This document shows, piece after piece, positions 48,438 to 60,188 of a stretch of DNA of 64,000 nt. The position numbers and the translations under genes were made by a program. Below the pieces are notes generated by a model that was not told where the DNA came from, ran no database searches, and saw nothing but the letters and a program-made list of their open reading frames with translations. Source of the stretch: Bicyclus anynana (lineage: Eukaryota; Arthropoda; Insecta; Lepidoptera; Nymphalidae); NCBI RefSeq assembly GCF_947172395.1, contig NC_069086.1, forward strand, positions 9,766,501-9,830,500. Reading direction: 5' to 3'. Position 1 is the first letter of the stretch; each line of letters starts with the position of its first letter.

Positions 48438-49831
48438 ATGGACGAACGTTTGAATGTGGGCCGAGGCGAAGCCGAAGCACATACACGTAAGTCCATCAAT
48501 ATCTAGTTGCGGCCAAGGCTTGTATAGTACATTTCTTAATTAAACTAAGTAGTACTATTCAGAACTTTTATTTCAAAATACAATTATTGAATGTACAATT
48601 CTTAAAATTGAAAGTGGACTTTCTGGGAATTATGTTGGTTTGAGTTGAGAATTTCAAAGTTTTACGTGTAATACTATTTTAAAACCAATGAGTTGAGGAA
48701 CAACTAATAACAATAGTTTGTTTTCATTAAACAGATTTCTATGTGCAAGCCAGTTCGAAATTTAAATTAAACCTTTGATAAGTTACCTCTTTGGTCGCCA
48801 TTTTGCGGAGTAGAAGATCGTTCCATTTTTTAATTACACGAGAAATATAATTTAACATAGTAATTTATTTGGCCGCTGAACACGACAGATATGAATTTTC
48901 ATACAACAAATACCGGCCGCTGCTCGACCAGTACAGCAAGTTCGATTTATCTCGAAGAATGTTGTCAAAATAATGTTCAATTTCCAGGTATGTTTGAGAA
49001 TAATTTACCTATTCTCGAAGAAAAAAATTGAACGTGTTTTATGCGGTTTTCACTTGTCTATTCATTATAGTTTGAAGCAACATAGGATTTATTTCCTTGA
49101 GATTTGTTATAGAAAAAACGTTATTCGAAAAATAAGTCTGTGTACCCTCATTCGCACGAGAGTTTTTTTAAAGGTGCCGATAGACTTCAGCATTCGTACG
49201 AATGTTACATCACGGAAAAATACGAGAACATTTAGGCGAGCATACTGTCAAGCGTTCTGGCGAGCATTCTAGTGAGCAGATTTGCTTGGAATAGAAATAT
49301 CGTATGGAGCGTTCGCTAGAATTATCAAGATGTTCGTAGTAATATTTGGCTCTATGCTTGGCTCGGCTCGTTGTTCAGTTTGACAAATATAAAAACGGCG
49401 AATGCTCGAAGTACAAGTGCTCAAGTTTACCTTTTCGTTGAAAAAGCGTTCAAATACAACAAATGCATTTCCAAGTATATGATCATACGACAGCGTTTTT
49501 AAAACGAGACGCTTTTTATCGAGCTGTGTTTCATTTTCGATTTGGGCGTTGGAAATAGAGCATCATTTAAATTCAGAACGTAAATAAAAGCGCTTAGGCT
49601 GTGGCTTTAATGTATCGCTTTTCTAACTCTCGTGCGAATGAGGACTTATGGTAGTTAAATTATTGTAGTAAAGAAGTACTGGGTTATTTTTTAAAACATT
49701 TTTATTGGATTCAATAAATAAGTTTATTTTTCATTTCAGCATCTTCGGCATATTGGTATCGGATGGTACGCTGGCTCGGATCACCGTTCGTCCATCATCC
49801 TCTGTTTATTCTTTTTATTCTTAAAATATAA
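48438..49831 (+). CDS. possible 46-residue spliced micropeptide or 3' UTR exon pair
   Basis: An ATG at 48438 opens a frame that ends at a consensus donor (GTAAGT, 48487) and continues in phase after an acceptor (tttcatttcag) at 49740 to a TAA at 49829-49831. The product would begin MDERLNVGRGEAEAHT and end HHPLFILFILKI, with a hydrophobic C-terminal segment. It lies 76 bp past the zinc-finger stop, so the pair may equally be a spliced 3' UTR of that gene. No family is recognised. Confidence 0.2.
48500..49739. other. non-coding stretch 3' of the zinc-finger gene
   Basis: AT-rich DNA without a convincing gene, apart from the TIR element at 49146-49643 annotated separately. It may be an intron if the spliced pair 48438-49831 is real. 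Confidence 0.4.
49146..49643. mobile_element. 498-bp element with perfect 17-bp terminal inverted repeats
   Basis: cctcattcgcacgagag (49146-49162) is the exact reverse complement of 49627-49643. No coding capacity and no clear target duplication. Probably a MITE. Confidence 0.65.
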
Positions 49832-49888
49832 AGTATATTATTAATCGAAGGGTATTTCATTTGATGTAATTTTAGTTTATGCATTTTT

Positions 49889-50180
49889 TTAATTCTTTAC
49901 TAATCATCCCTTGACTACAATTTCACCTGATGGTAAGTTATGATGCAATTTGAGATGAAAGCGGGCTAACTTGTTATGAGGAGGATGAAAAAGCACACAA
50001 AAGCCTTTCGGTTTCTACACGACATCGTACCGGGACGCTAAATCGCTTGGCGGTACGTTTTTGTCAGTAGGGTGGTAACTATAGCCACGGCCGAAGCCTC
50101 CCACCTGCCAGACCTGGACCAATTAAGAAAACCTCAATCGGCCCAGCCGAGGATCAAACCCAGGACTTCCGTCTTGTAAA
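49889..50180 (-). mobile_element. SINE family A, reverse copy
   Basis: 'cccttgactacaatttcacc' and 'gaggaggatgaaaaagcaca' through 'cccaggacttccgtcttgta' match family A; the outermost head is lost. Confidence 0.8.
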
Positions 50181-50868
50181 TAATCATGCATCTATCATTG
50201 GTTCAATTTACCTGGTATTTTCAACTAAAATATAAATGTGAGTTTTATTTAGATTAGATAAGATACTCGTACATAAGACGAAAGGACTTTTAAAATTCTG
50301 CAATCTCGAATGTGGAGCTTAGGCCCACCATGCTGTACCAATGCGGGTTGGTGGGTTTAGTGTTATAATGTTTGACTCTGTAACTATCAGCTGTTAATGG
50401 TATGGGAGTGGAACTTCAACCAACAGCCTAACATCTCTCGAGGCCCAGGTTGCTTCATATTCCTAACTAAATATTGGCGCTTTCTTTAACAGTAGCGGTA
50501 TACTGCTAAAGAAAGCGCCAATATTTATTAGACTTGACTCATGATGCGAAGCGAAGTCACATAGGCTAAGCGCTGTTCCAAGGAGGTATATTATCAAATA
50601 AAAATAATTATGAATGCAATGCTATGCAAAACACATTTTATAGATGTCATTTTGACGAGTTTTGGTAGGTATAGACTTAAATTAGACCCTGTAGTGGAAA
50701 ATTATGGAATAGTTCCGAAATAAATATAATTCCGGTGGTTTCCACAAGATTCGTTAATCGATAATCTATACTTATAATAAAACTGTAACAGGTCAAATTC
50801 TGTACATTAAAAATACTATTTTGAAGATTTTAATTGAAGGACATTATAAATCTTCCATGATTTAAATT

Positions 50869-51178
50869 ATCATCATCATCATCATTATCAACCCATATTC
50901 GGTTCACTGCTGAGCTCGAGTCTCCTCTCAGAATGAGAGGGGTTAGGCAAATAGTTCACCACGCTGGCCCGATGCGGTTTGGCAGACTTCACACACGCAG
51001 AGAATAAAGAAAATTCTCTGTTATGCAGGTTTCCTCACGATGTAAGATGCAAATAATTCACACGTGACAATCGAGACACGTGATATTTAATTTCTTAACA
51101 TGCACACAACTGAAAAGTTGGAGATGCGTGCCCCGGACCGGACTCGAACCCACCCCCTCCGGTATCGGAGGCAGTTTT
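50869..51178 (-). mobile_element. SINE family B, near full-length copy
   Basis: (atc)n tail at 50870-50885, 'caacccatattcggttcact', 'tctcctctcagaatgagagg' and the tRNA-like head complement 'ccggactcgaacccaccccc' up to about 51178. Confidence 0.85.
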
Positions 51179-51325
51179 GAGTTATAGTTTTGTAAAATGA
51201 TAAGTGTACTATTTATTATACATGCTAAAATATCAATAGAAGGGGGCGAAATAGGGGTTGAAAGTATACATCGATTTCCACGCGGGCGCAGTCGCGGGCG
51301 TTTGCTAGTATCTATAATATATCAC

Positions 51326-51553
51326 TTACCAACACGAACGGAATTGCCTACGTCGACGAGTACCCAGGCACCCACTCTTGAAACCATACCATAGTGCTAA
51401 GGTAAGTATAATCAAAAGCCCTAATAGTAGTACGCCTTGGGTCTTAGGTTGACAAAAATTTATATTCTCCAATTCACTAAAAGTCCCCTTAACTTTTTTT
51501 TTAGATGCGCTCTTGGCTAACTTCACTGGAAACTCCTCGTTTAGTTTCCCCAT
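51326..51553 (-). CDS. small single-pass membrane protein or exon, unidentified
   Basis: 75 residues from ATG 51551-51553 (an in-frame upstream ATG at 51572-51574 would add seven). The N-terminal half is basic (KLAKSASKKKVKG), followed by NINFCQPKTQ and one strong transmembrane helix GVLLLGLLIILTLALWYGF, then an Arg-rich tail (GTRRRRQF). The stop overlaps a perfect donor (tg|GTAAGT), so the exon may splice onward to the left, where dispersed repeat sequence begins at once. No family recognised. Coding-like composition in a repeat-rich gap argues it may be real. Confidence 0.4.
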   Translation of the reverse strand: MGKLNEEFPVKLAKSASKKKVKGTFSELENINFCQPKTQGVLLLGLLIILTLALWYGFKSGCLGTRRRRQFRSCW

Positions 51554-51599
51554 TGTAGAGTGAAAATATGTCAATAATTTGTATTTTTAGCTATGGGTT

Positions 51600-52669
51600 A
51601 TAACATGTTGTTCTTTATAATTTACAGGATGCTTCCGTCCATGATTTGTTATGGATAGTAATTACTTTTGTCCGTTTGTTATTTTTGTTGTTTTAATAAA
51701 AATTATATTGCTTTTAGAGATACGTTTTTTTGATGTATTGTCATTTGTTTGTATGTCAAATCCCTGCTGTCCCATAATTGATCATTAAAAGATAATCTTG
51801 TCATTCCCGTTCAGAGTGAAATAAATTGTCACTAATCTTTGAATAAGTCTATGGTATTTTACTTCTCTTCACCTAAAAAGACGGCCGTTTGTTAGTTTGA
51901 CCGCCTTAGGTGTTCGTCTGGGGCACTGTAAATCCAGGTCAAACGGGTGAATCCAGAAGTTTATAGTGTAACTGGATATAATATAAACTTTTTGAATCTC
52001 AGGCATAGCAAATGACAGGTATACAACAGTTTTTGTTACAATCTTTTCTTTTCGGTTCTTGGATGTTTTTACAAAATCGGTTTAGCCGTTTACAATATAA
52101 GGGTTGTACCTGAGTGGGGATGAAATGAAAACTCGAATATTCTCAAACAGACCCGTGTGGGTCCTGCGTGGTTCCGTGGGCTCGTATCAAATAAAAAAGC
52201 ATGATGCGTTTCCAAACGTACAAGTTATAGTCGAGGTTATTATGGGCTATCACGTCTCTTGAAAAATAGAACAGGCAAAATAAAAGAGGACAGCTAGTAA
52301 TATTGTTTTAATAAAAAAAATATATAATCGATTTGTACATTTATTACGAATCTCTCTCTTAATGTGTAGGTATTTTATATAAAGCCATTTTACGGAGGAG
52401 ACTGCGCGGGTGTGAAATCGTGCGTGCGGGGAAGTGAGGTGCATCAGTCGTGGGTTTTTCATTCATCGCTACACGCCCCCGGCCCGTGCGGACCATCGTA
52501 AATGTTATGAACGAAGTTGCTAAACTATGGCTATATATAAGCTAGAGTGAATAATATAAACTACTGGACCATGCCGTCTTGTTTTTTTTTCCATTAGACG
52601 TAGGTACCTATGGCTTTGCAATTTGTGCATTTAGGCAGTCGTCAAGTAATAATTTCTGATTAAAGATTC
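51600..52669. other. repeat-poor intergenic DNA; no gene seen
   Basis: AT-rich with no convincing frame. Short pieces near 52060-52200 resemble dispersed-repeat text ('gtttagccgtttacaatataa'). Confidence 0.4.
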
Positions 52670-52818
52670 TTTTTATTCTTCACAAGTTAGCCCTTGACAA
52701 CAATCTCACCTGATGGTAAGCGATGATGCAATATAAGGAATCCTCAATCGGCCCAGCCGGCGATAGAACCCAGGTCTTCCGTCTTGTAAATCCACTGCGC
52801 CACAGAGGCCGTCAAAAT
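52670..52818 (-). mobile_element. SINE family A with large internal deletion
   Basis: The tail end 'acaagttagcccttgacaac' and the head complement 'ccagccggcgatagaaccca' followed by 'ccactgcgccacagaggccg' are present, but the central ~180 bp is missing. Confidence 0.75.
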
Positions 52819-53082
52819 TAAGAGCGATTTTATGAATTTGCCCTAATATGGCGTAATTGGTCAAGTATAGTTCATCGTCCATCAGTCAGTACTTTATAAG
52901 AGTCCACCGAGAAAATCGAATGAATAACTTAAAACACTCTCTCAACTTTCACTTTACTTGTGCACCTATATAAAACTGTGTATATTGAATAAAATGCATT
53001 CTACTATAAGCAAATCAATGAAATAAAACGAAAGCTACATGTGATTACTATAATTTTGCTGCCAAAAACTCCACCTTCTTGT

Positions 53083-55201
53083 TTAACCTTCAGTGTACCA
53101 AGTAGGTAATATATCGTTGTTACATTTGTCTGTAACTGTAAAAGTTTTATTTGTATTTATTTGAAATTCCAGTGTTACAGGGCCAGGATGTTTCTCATAA
53201 CTCTCAAAGCTATGTTTGACAAATCCCAAGAAGTGGTCCAAAAAATCAATGGCGATTTGTGGGCTCCATTCATCCTGTAAGATGACATACACATACAATT
53301 GTACATATCATTACAATACTTATCCTTTATAACTTGCATTTACTGTAGTATTTATAGTATATATACAGGGTGTTCGTCTTGCGGAGTTTTCCCCATAACT
53401 ACAATTAACAAGTTCGAAATGCATAACAATTTTGTTTTTTTACTAAAAATACACGCCTTTATCTATTCTTGCATTTGCATTTTAAACAACGTAATCTTAG
53501 TGGTAAGACTGTCGATAACGACGAGATGTTGCAACTGGCACTCCGCACTCAATGAATAAGTTTGGCTAGGTCATAATGTATGGATGCGATACAAGGGACA
53601 CAATTTAAGATCTAGTTACAAAATAAATATTTTTTACTCCGAAAATATTCAATTTAGGTCACAAAATGTCTAACATTTTAAATTAATTAGTAAGATAGTA
53701 GGGCTAATTGTTATTATGTGTAAATAATATGATTTATGTATTGAGTAGTAGACTATTTACCTTACAGTAGTGGACAATATCTTGGGTGTAAAACCACTGC
53801 AACCGTTCAACTATGCCTTCATCATTTCTAAATCCCACATACACACCTTCCAATTTTGCTAAGTAACATTGACACCAACAATGTAATAATTTGTATTTTC
53901 TGTAAAAATATTTATTACTTAATGTTTTCTGTGTATTATAAAAAAATTAGATGTATTTGAAAATGCATACACACTTAAAATTCTTCTCTTGCCTAAAGGT
54001 TTGCACTTCTCTGTTAGTCTTCAACTCAGCAAAGCAGTTATTTCTTAGATAGTTTAAATTTGTCTCAAAATCATTTGTCTTTGGTTTTTCCAAAGTAGTG
54101 TCTGTAGTTAGTAAAGCATCAATTTGTGCTCCATATAATAATTTAAAATTGCCCAACTTTGCATAGTAATATAAAGAAAATTCTTCATTTTCAATAACAG
54201 GGTTCTGTATATCAGGATCTTTGTTTGGTTGATCTACAAAAATGTTTTAAAACTGTATTTCTTGTATATTAAGCAGCCTGGCAATTATTGTTTAGATATT
54301 GACTAGAACCCAAAATCATTATTACTTGTTTTTTACAAGATTTCAACTGGCAAGACATTAGCTAAAAATATAAGAAAATAATGGTAAAAACAGATTGTGG
54401 GTTTTAAAAATAAATTTGGTAATTTGACAGCAGCTGCTCTAGTAGGTTACCAAATTAGGCTAGGATACTTTGGAGAATTATCTTTGGATCTGTTCAAATA
54501 TAGAACTCTCTGCAGTTCTTTAATATATTACACAAAGATAATTTTGCTTCTAATCGCACCTACTTTTCTCCAGTCTACAAACTAACCAAATAGTCATTTA
54601 TAGTGATTTCATAATATTTATTCACTTTTATACTGTTGTCCTTTCAAATGTTTATCTTCCACGGCACAGTAAGCTCTAGTAGGTACTATTTATTACATTA
54701 CATACCTGATGTTGAATATTGTTCAAATTTGTATCCCCAGGCACAAAATTTCATTTCCATTTCATTACGAGATTTCTTTTTGGTTATTTCCTGTGTGCTC
54801 ATAACAGAACATAAGTATATTGATCCTTTGAACATGCATGCTCTTATTACTATAGGTTCTGACATTTCAAAAACCGCTCTCATAACACTTATTAATGTTC
54901 TTCTATATGTTATAAAGTCTGTTTGAAATTTGGGGTATAAAAATTGATTTTTATCTTTCAGAAATTTTAGTAGCAGATCAATCTTTTCTTCATTTTCATC
55001 AGTGGACCTTTTTACAGCTGCATTTATATTATGGTTTAAGTCCAGATATGTTGAAACATTATTAACAGAATTTAAAAATTTCAATTGTGATAAATCAGAA
55101 TGATACTGGCGATCAACATCTACACTCATATAACCAGTAATAACAGGTTCACTAAGTGTTTTGCAAATATAACGAGTCCTGCAATCCTGAGAGTACTGCA
55201 T
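53083..55201 (-). CDS. DXO/Rai1-family decapping nuclease-like protein with altered active site
   Basis: Four exons on the minus strand join in frame: 55201-54706, 54233-53975, 53899-53761 and 53274-53083 (TAA), encoding 361 residues. DXO/Rai1 proteins remove aberrant 5' caps and degrade RNA. Family blocks seen: GYMSVDVDRQYHSDLSQLKF, the motif-I Arg in FITYRRTL, CAWGYKFEQYS (motif-II Glu), LLYGAQIDALL (motif III), CFAELKTN (motif IV, Glu and Lys present), CWCQCYLA (Gln present) and VGFRNDEGIVERL. Motif III should read E-h-D; here it reads Q-I-D, so one predicted metal ligand is Gln. The protein may be catalytically weak or dead, as Drosophila Cutoff is thought to be, or a diverged paralogue. 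The donor after exon 2 (GTGTGT) is non-consensus but frame-supported. It diverges from p23. Confidence 0.9.
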
Positions 55202-56477
55202 TTTTCCTTAGCTTACAGAAGAATTTCTGACCTGGGAGTATTAACTTATTTTAGTAACCTCGCAGAATAGAGATAAGTGAATGATCCAGATCCAGAATGA
55301 GTTATGGCAAGCCGCGCGGTGAAGCCCATAATAATGCAAAGCGTCACGAGTCCTGCAAGAAAATTTAATTAATCATTTACGCAAATGCTCAACGTTCACA
55401 GTCCACTCCACTTGTAGTGTCAAGTGTGTATTAACACTCAATCTCAAACGCAGCAAGAGAATGAAAAAAAATAAACAAGAGCTAAAGCCTTACTTTGTTT
55501 GTACATGTAATTCGTATGATTTTACCGCCGAGTGGAGTGTGGAGACTGGAGTGGACTGTTGATTTGTTGAAGAATATATAATGTATCATCTATGGTTGAA
55601 GCGTTGGGACTTGTTAAATAATTAAAAATAAAACTCTTGCAAGTATTGATATATTCACTTGAAGTACCTATATATTCTTTATTTTATTTTTATTATGAAA
55701 TGGGTATATTATTATGAAATGTAAACAAAGAAAAGAATAATTTATATTAGCATTTGAGCAGTCGAGAAATACAAAACACAAATTAAAATTCTGTTAGAAA
55801 TTTAAAATTTATTGCAAAACTTATTGATATTACCAATTGGCATTGACAACGTCAACATGACAATATTGACATAAGGTCTTTGATATTGACATATTGAGTT
55901 ATTGACATTGACAGCTGCAGGTCGCTGATGGATAAAATCTTCATTTGTCGTCTGTGGATAAAATCAAAGATTAAAATATTCCGTTAAATTAATATAACTT
56001 GTGCGAATTAACTTGACATCTGGCTTGAAACTCGACGCGAGGTCGCTAAGTTCCAAGAGTCGGTCTACCGTCTGTCCACATCTTCTGTATCTGCCTTCTG
56101 TACTCGTTATAAACCCCTGGTGACGCCGCTGAGGTCATAATACTGGTGACATTGAATATAGACTGGTGATGTATGTTTGGAACTTTTGGAAGTATTTTAT
56201 TTTCATCATTTGTCGTCTGTGGGTAGGTAGTATTAAATAAATCTGTGTCATCTAATTTCTAGTAAATTTGGATTTGGTGTGATCTGTGTCTGTTTACAGT
56301 ATCTATTAATTAATCTGTGACTGTTTGTTTGTTCTGTTCTGTCATTCCGGACTTTGATGTGAATTGATTGCTGAAATTAAAAATTGAATTACAGCAATAG
56401 CAAAAGGAAAGTAAACGAAGAGGCATAGAAACTTCAATAAATTAATTTGCTAGCAAGTATCCATTTGTTTGGCTAAA
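55202..56477. promoter_or_regulatory. intergenic region between divergent DXO-like and p23 genes
   Basis: Holds the 5' flanks of both genes. An acceptor-like 'ttgaattacag' at 56384-56394 suggests p23 has an upstream non-coding exon. A related piece of the foldback at 46068 is near 55998. Short 'attgacattgaca'-type repeats lie around 55840-55915. No TATA box was placed. Confidence 0.35.
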
Positions 56478-56945
56478 ATGAATTCTGAAATAACCGCATC
56501 TCCACCTTTAGTGACGTGGGCACAGAGAAATTCTAATGTGATTTTAACTTTTAACATAGAATGCGAAAAGCCGGATATTAAAATAGAGAAAAAACTAGTT
56601 TCCTTCAGAGGAATATGTACGCCGGAACAGAAGGTATATGAAGTTGAAATACCATTGTACGGAGAAATAGATCCAGAGAAGAGTAGTCATTTGAATAAGG
56701 GTAGGGTCATCGAGGTAGTATTAGCTAAAGAGCGTCAAGATGAATCGTTCTGGCCTTCGCTGACGAGTGACAGGAAGAAGCACCACTGGCTGCGAGTGGA
56801 TTTCAACCGTTGGCAAGATGAGGAGGAGAGTAGTGATGATCAAATGAACTCTGACGGTGATGTGTTTTCTAAACCCTTCGCAGATGACTATGAATACAAC
56901 GACTCGAGCTCTAATGAAGAGGAGGATTTGCCTGATATACAATAA
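56478..56945 (+). CDS. p23: Hsp90 co-chaperone p23 (CS domain; PTGES3-like)
   Basis: 155-residue single-exon frame from ATG 56478-56480; the in-frame TTG upstream is not a start. p23 binds the ATP-bound Hsp90 dimer in the cytosol and stabilises client complexes. The CS beta-sandwich spans about residues 8-110: PLVTWAQRNSNVILTFNIEC, KKLVSFRGI, then the p23 signature ESFWPSLTSDRKKHHWLRVD and FNRWQDEE. The tail is acidic and low-complexity (DEEESSDDQ... NEEEDLPDIQ), as in other p23 proteins. The stop codon lies inside an AATAAA (56942-56947), and further AATAAA motifs lie downstream. Confidence 0.92.
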   Translation: MNSEITASPPLVTWAQRNSNVILTFNIECEKPDIKIEKKLVSFRGICTPEQKVYEVEIPLYGEIDPEKSSHLNKGRVIEVVLAKERQDESFWPSLTSDRKKHHWLRVDFNRWQDEEESSDDQMNSDGDVFSKPFADDYEYNDSSSNEEEDLPDIQ

Positions 56946-58450
56946 ATCCAAAAAAAAATAGTCCAATAACTTAATTAAGTGTGATATATATTGAAAGCAT
57001 TGTTATGATGTGTTTAATTTAATTACTATACAAAATTAGCATGTTTGTAATCAGATGTTAAGATGCAGCTGGACTGGAATTTGTTGGTTATACTGTTACT
57101 GTCAGTATTATGATTTAATATCAGTTATAAACAGCAAAAATATTAAATCAAATGTTAAAATGAATAGTCAGAGTTTGCTTTAAATAAATTGCTTGATAGT
57201 TTATACTACTTAATTTTTATTAAGTATTTTAGGTTTATTTTAATATTAACTTATCTTTGCATTTTGTATGCTAGGTAAAAGACCAGATGTTTTTATTAGA
57301 AATGCAAGAATGTATGTGTGAGTGCTACTGATAAATTCTAGATTGAATATTAGATAATCAGGAATAACTGGGTTTTAAACTTTATTATAATATACAATTT
57401 TACTGATAAAGCCATATTTTAGTTTTTTTTTTCCATTTGTTTTAATTACAGTTTGTTTCATGTAACATAATGCGGATGACAGTTAGTTTTACTCTTGAAA
57501 GTTTGCCACAATTCATGATAATTGTATGTATTATGAACATCATACTGGCATCTTTCACTGTACCCACGCTATCTGAGTAACACTAGGTAGTTTGATATGT
57601 TTTGTAACTTATTGGACTTAAACTAACATTGTCAATTTATATCTATATATATAGGAAGTGGTTTTAAAGAGCTTTTTTATGTTTATTACATTTTTTTATA
57701 ATATGTCATTCTATTTTTATGAATATCAAAACAGAATAACGTTTTTATTTTTACACATGTAAACTAAGTACATTAACAAGTATGTAAGGCTGAATACTGG
57801 GGCAAAAATGACATGAACTTGGTGCATCTGGGATATATATGTTATGTTCTTTTGACAGTCCAAATGCTATATATAATTATACTGGTTTAGAATAAATTTT
57901 CTTACATAAGTACAGTTAAATTCTTGATGTGATTGCATGTAGCTGTAACAATTGGGTAGATTTACTGTGAGATTTAATTTCATTCTACTCATGAATAAGA
58001 TGTAATAAATTGAGTTACAGATTTTAAAAATGAATTATTATTATTTAAATTTATATATTAGACCTTATCCTGATTCTAAAACATAAGAGCAAAGTAAATT
58101 AATAATATGTTGAATAGGTACAAGCTCCAAGTATGCACGGTTAGGTCACTTTCACTGTTCAGGAAAACATACAAGTGCAGACTTCTGTTGTATTAGTAGG
58201 TTATTTTTAATACATATTTTGAACCAGATTATAGTAATTATCTATTATAGTAATAGTATTGATTCAGTGGCTATTTCTGTTTATTCAACTGTAGATCATG
58301 GGTTTGGGGTTCCTTGTTCAGTTGAGCATATGATGGTATAATAAAGTTTTTGTATTCACCACCAAAATGAAGCACTGCTGAATGTCTACTACTTCTTGAA
58401 CTAGGCTACTACTAGTACTATTGGAATTATATTTCATGTAATGATATGTT
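56946..58450 (+). other. p23 3' flank; probable 3' UTR and AT-rich intergenic DNA
   Basis: No gene-like frame. Candidate poly(A) signals include AATAAA near 57183. The remainder is AT-rich and has no recognised repeat. Confidence 0.4.
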
Positions 58451-58459
58451 TATATATTC

Positions 58460-58605
58460 ATCATTATTACCAGATTATCATAAGGGTCCACTGCAGATCA
58501 TGGCCTCACTCCTTTTTATAGGAACGGGGATCTGGAGTCTAGACCCACCATACTGCTTCAATGCAGGTTGGCATGCTTAGGGTGATGTTATACTTCTGAA
58601 TGATC
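58460..58605. repeat. dispersed 'gactctagacccaccatactgctt' repeat
   Basis: 'tctggagtctagacccacca', 'tactgcttcaatgcaggttgg' and 'ttagggtgatgttatact' match the family at 8665, 59577 and 61399. Confidence 0.55.
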
Positions 58606-58849
58606 AGTATTAAAAGTTATTGTTAATGATGGACCAACACATTTATTATGATTTTTGAAGAAAGGTTCAGTACTTCATAGTCTAATTCAGGACCAAATGC
58701 CGGATCTTCCAAATTCTTCTCTTCTAATCCAAAGCCACATGCTAACTCCAGAACTAATAAGATTATATAGAAGAACGTTTGCACCCGGCTGTGGAACATT
58801 TGCATTTTTCTGTTCATACTCTTTAAGTAGTTCATTAAACAGTAAAACT

Positions 58850-60188
58850 TAAAAAATCAGGGGTAAGAAATGAATATCATCAGCAGGTGTCTTAAAGCTT
58901 ATCTTTATTTGTTCGAGGTTAACCTCTATGGCAATTATATTACCTAGGTAATTATCATTTTGCAATACTTACCCATATTTAGAGCAAGTCTTAATAAAAA
59001 TAAATAACAATTACTTTGCAGCTTCCTTAACTTAAACAACTATTTAGATTTTGCAATCATGACTCTTAGTTCGTCTTGGAATAACACGTACAAGTTATTG
59101 AAAGTATAGTGCATAGATAGCACTTTAGGTACCTAAATAAGTAACTTGTAAATTCTATAGGTAATCATATAATCTCCAAGTAAATTGAATAACTCCTCAA
59201 ATAACGATTTTTTTAATCTATTTGACAGTTTGAATGATTTATGAAGGTAGATATTAAATATACAATATCTACTCAAGTTGGTACCTAAGTGTTATGATTG
59301 AAATTAGGATTAAAGCATTGGGATTCGCAATTTCTGAGCATCGCCATAGGTATTTTGAACATATTCATTTCCATCCGCGAAATCAATACATCTTATTATC
59401 AATACAAATATTAATAAAATGGAATTGGCGGTCTATGATTTCAAAATAACTGTTATATCAAGTGCTAGATATTTATACCATACTAAAAGATAAACAATTT
59501 TTTGTCTGTCCGCTGTTTGTCCGGGTTAATCTCTAGAACGGCTGAACCGATTTTAATGAGACTTTCACTGGAAGTTTATCATTATCAGCCTATTTTAACG
59601 CACCATTTATGAGGAGGGGAGAGGTATGGAGCTTAGACCCACCACGCCATTTCAATACGGATTGGCTTGGAGTGAATGTTAAATTGATTAACGACCATTA
59701 TCAGATGTCTAGACAATGACTGGGACCGACAACTTATCGAGTTTTCCGAGACAGGCGGGTGTAACACTATAAACTTTTTACCTATCCCGATTCAAGATAC
59801 GTTCCAGAACCTCGCGATCCGAAACCACTAAGGTATCTAACCGCTGTATCCACAATGCAATTAAGCTCACTGGAAGTTAGAGGAGGTTATTGAGCAATAA
59901 TAGGCCATTATTTGATCAGAAAAAACAATGGTTCTCACGGGATTTGTGAAACACTTCATGCGGGCGAAGACGCTGGCGCCTGGCGTCCGCTAGACACTAA
60001 TATTTTAATTTTACGTAGTTTTCATTGTCTTTCATCAAATAAACGTAATAGGTAATAGTAATACTTAAAGGTACTTAGTTGCAAGACTAACAGCATTATT
60101 CCAAAACGATAATCTTAAGTTACTAGTTAGGTAGGTAGGTACTTAATTACAATAAACTTAACAATATACTTAAACGAATAAAACTATA
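58850..60188. other. intergenic DNA left of the ABCC gene
   Basis: AT-rich stretch with dispersed repeats only: a 'tttgtctgtccg...ggctgaaccgatttt' block at 59500-59570, the family at 59577-59700, and a 'cgggcgaagacgctggcgcctggcgtccgctag' repeat end near 59961-59995. No gene seen. Confidence 0.4.

Noticed and set aside
48134..48499. 121-residue minus-strand frame
   Set aside because: It is antisense to the final zinc-finger exon; its Ser/Pro-rich content mirrors the Glu/Gly-rich coding strand.
56469..56477. Extended p23 start (three extra residues)
   Set aside because: The upstream codon is TTG, not ATG; the first real ATG is 56478 with aaaATGa context.
58623..58852. 70-residue minus-strand frame with a hydrophobic stretch
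   Set aside because: Two overlapping minus-strand frames look equally coding-like (the other contains NVPQPGANVLLYNLI), no family is recognised and no partner exon was found; too weak to call a gene.
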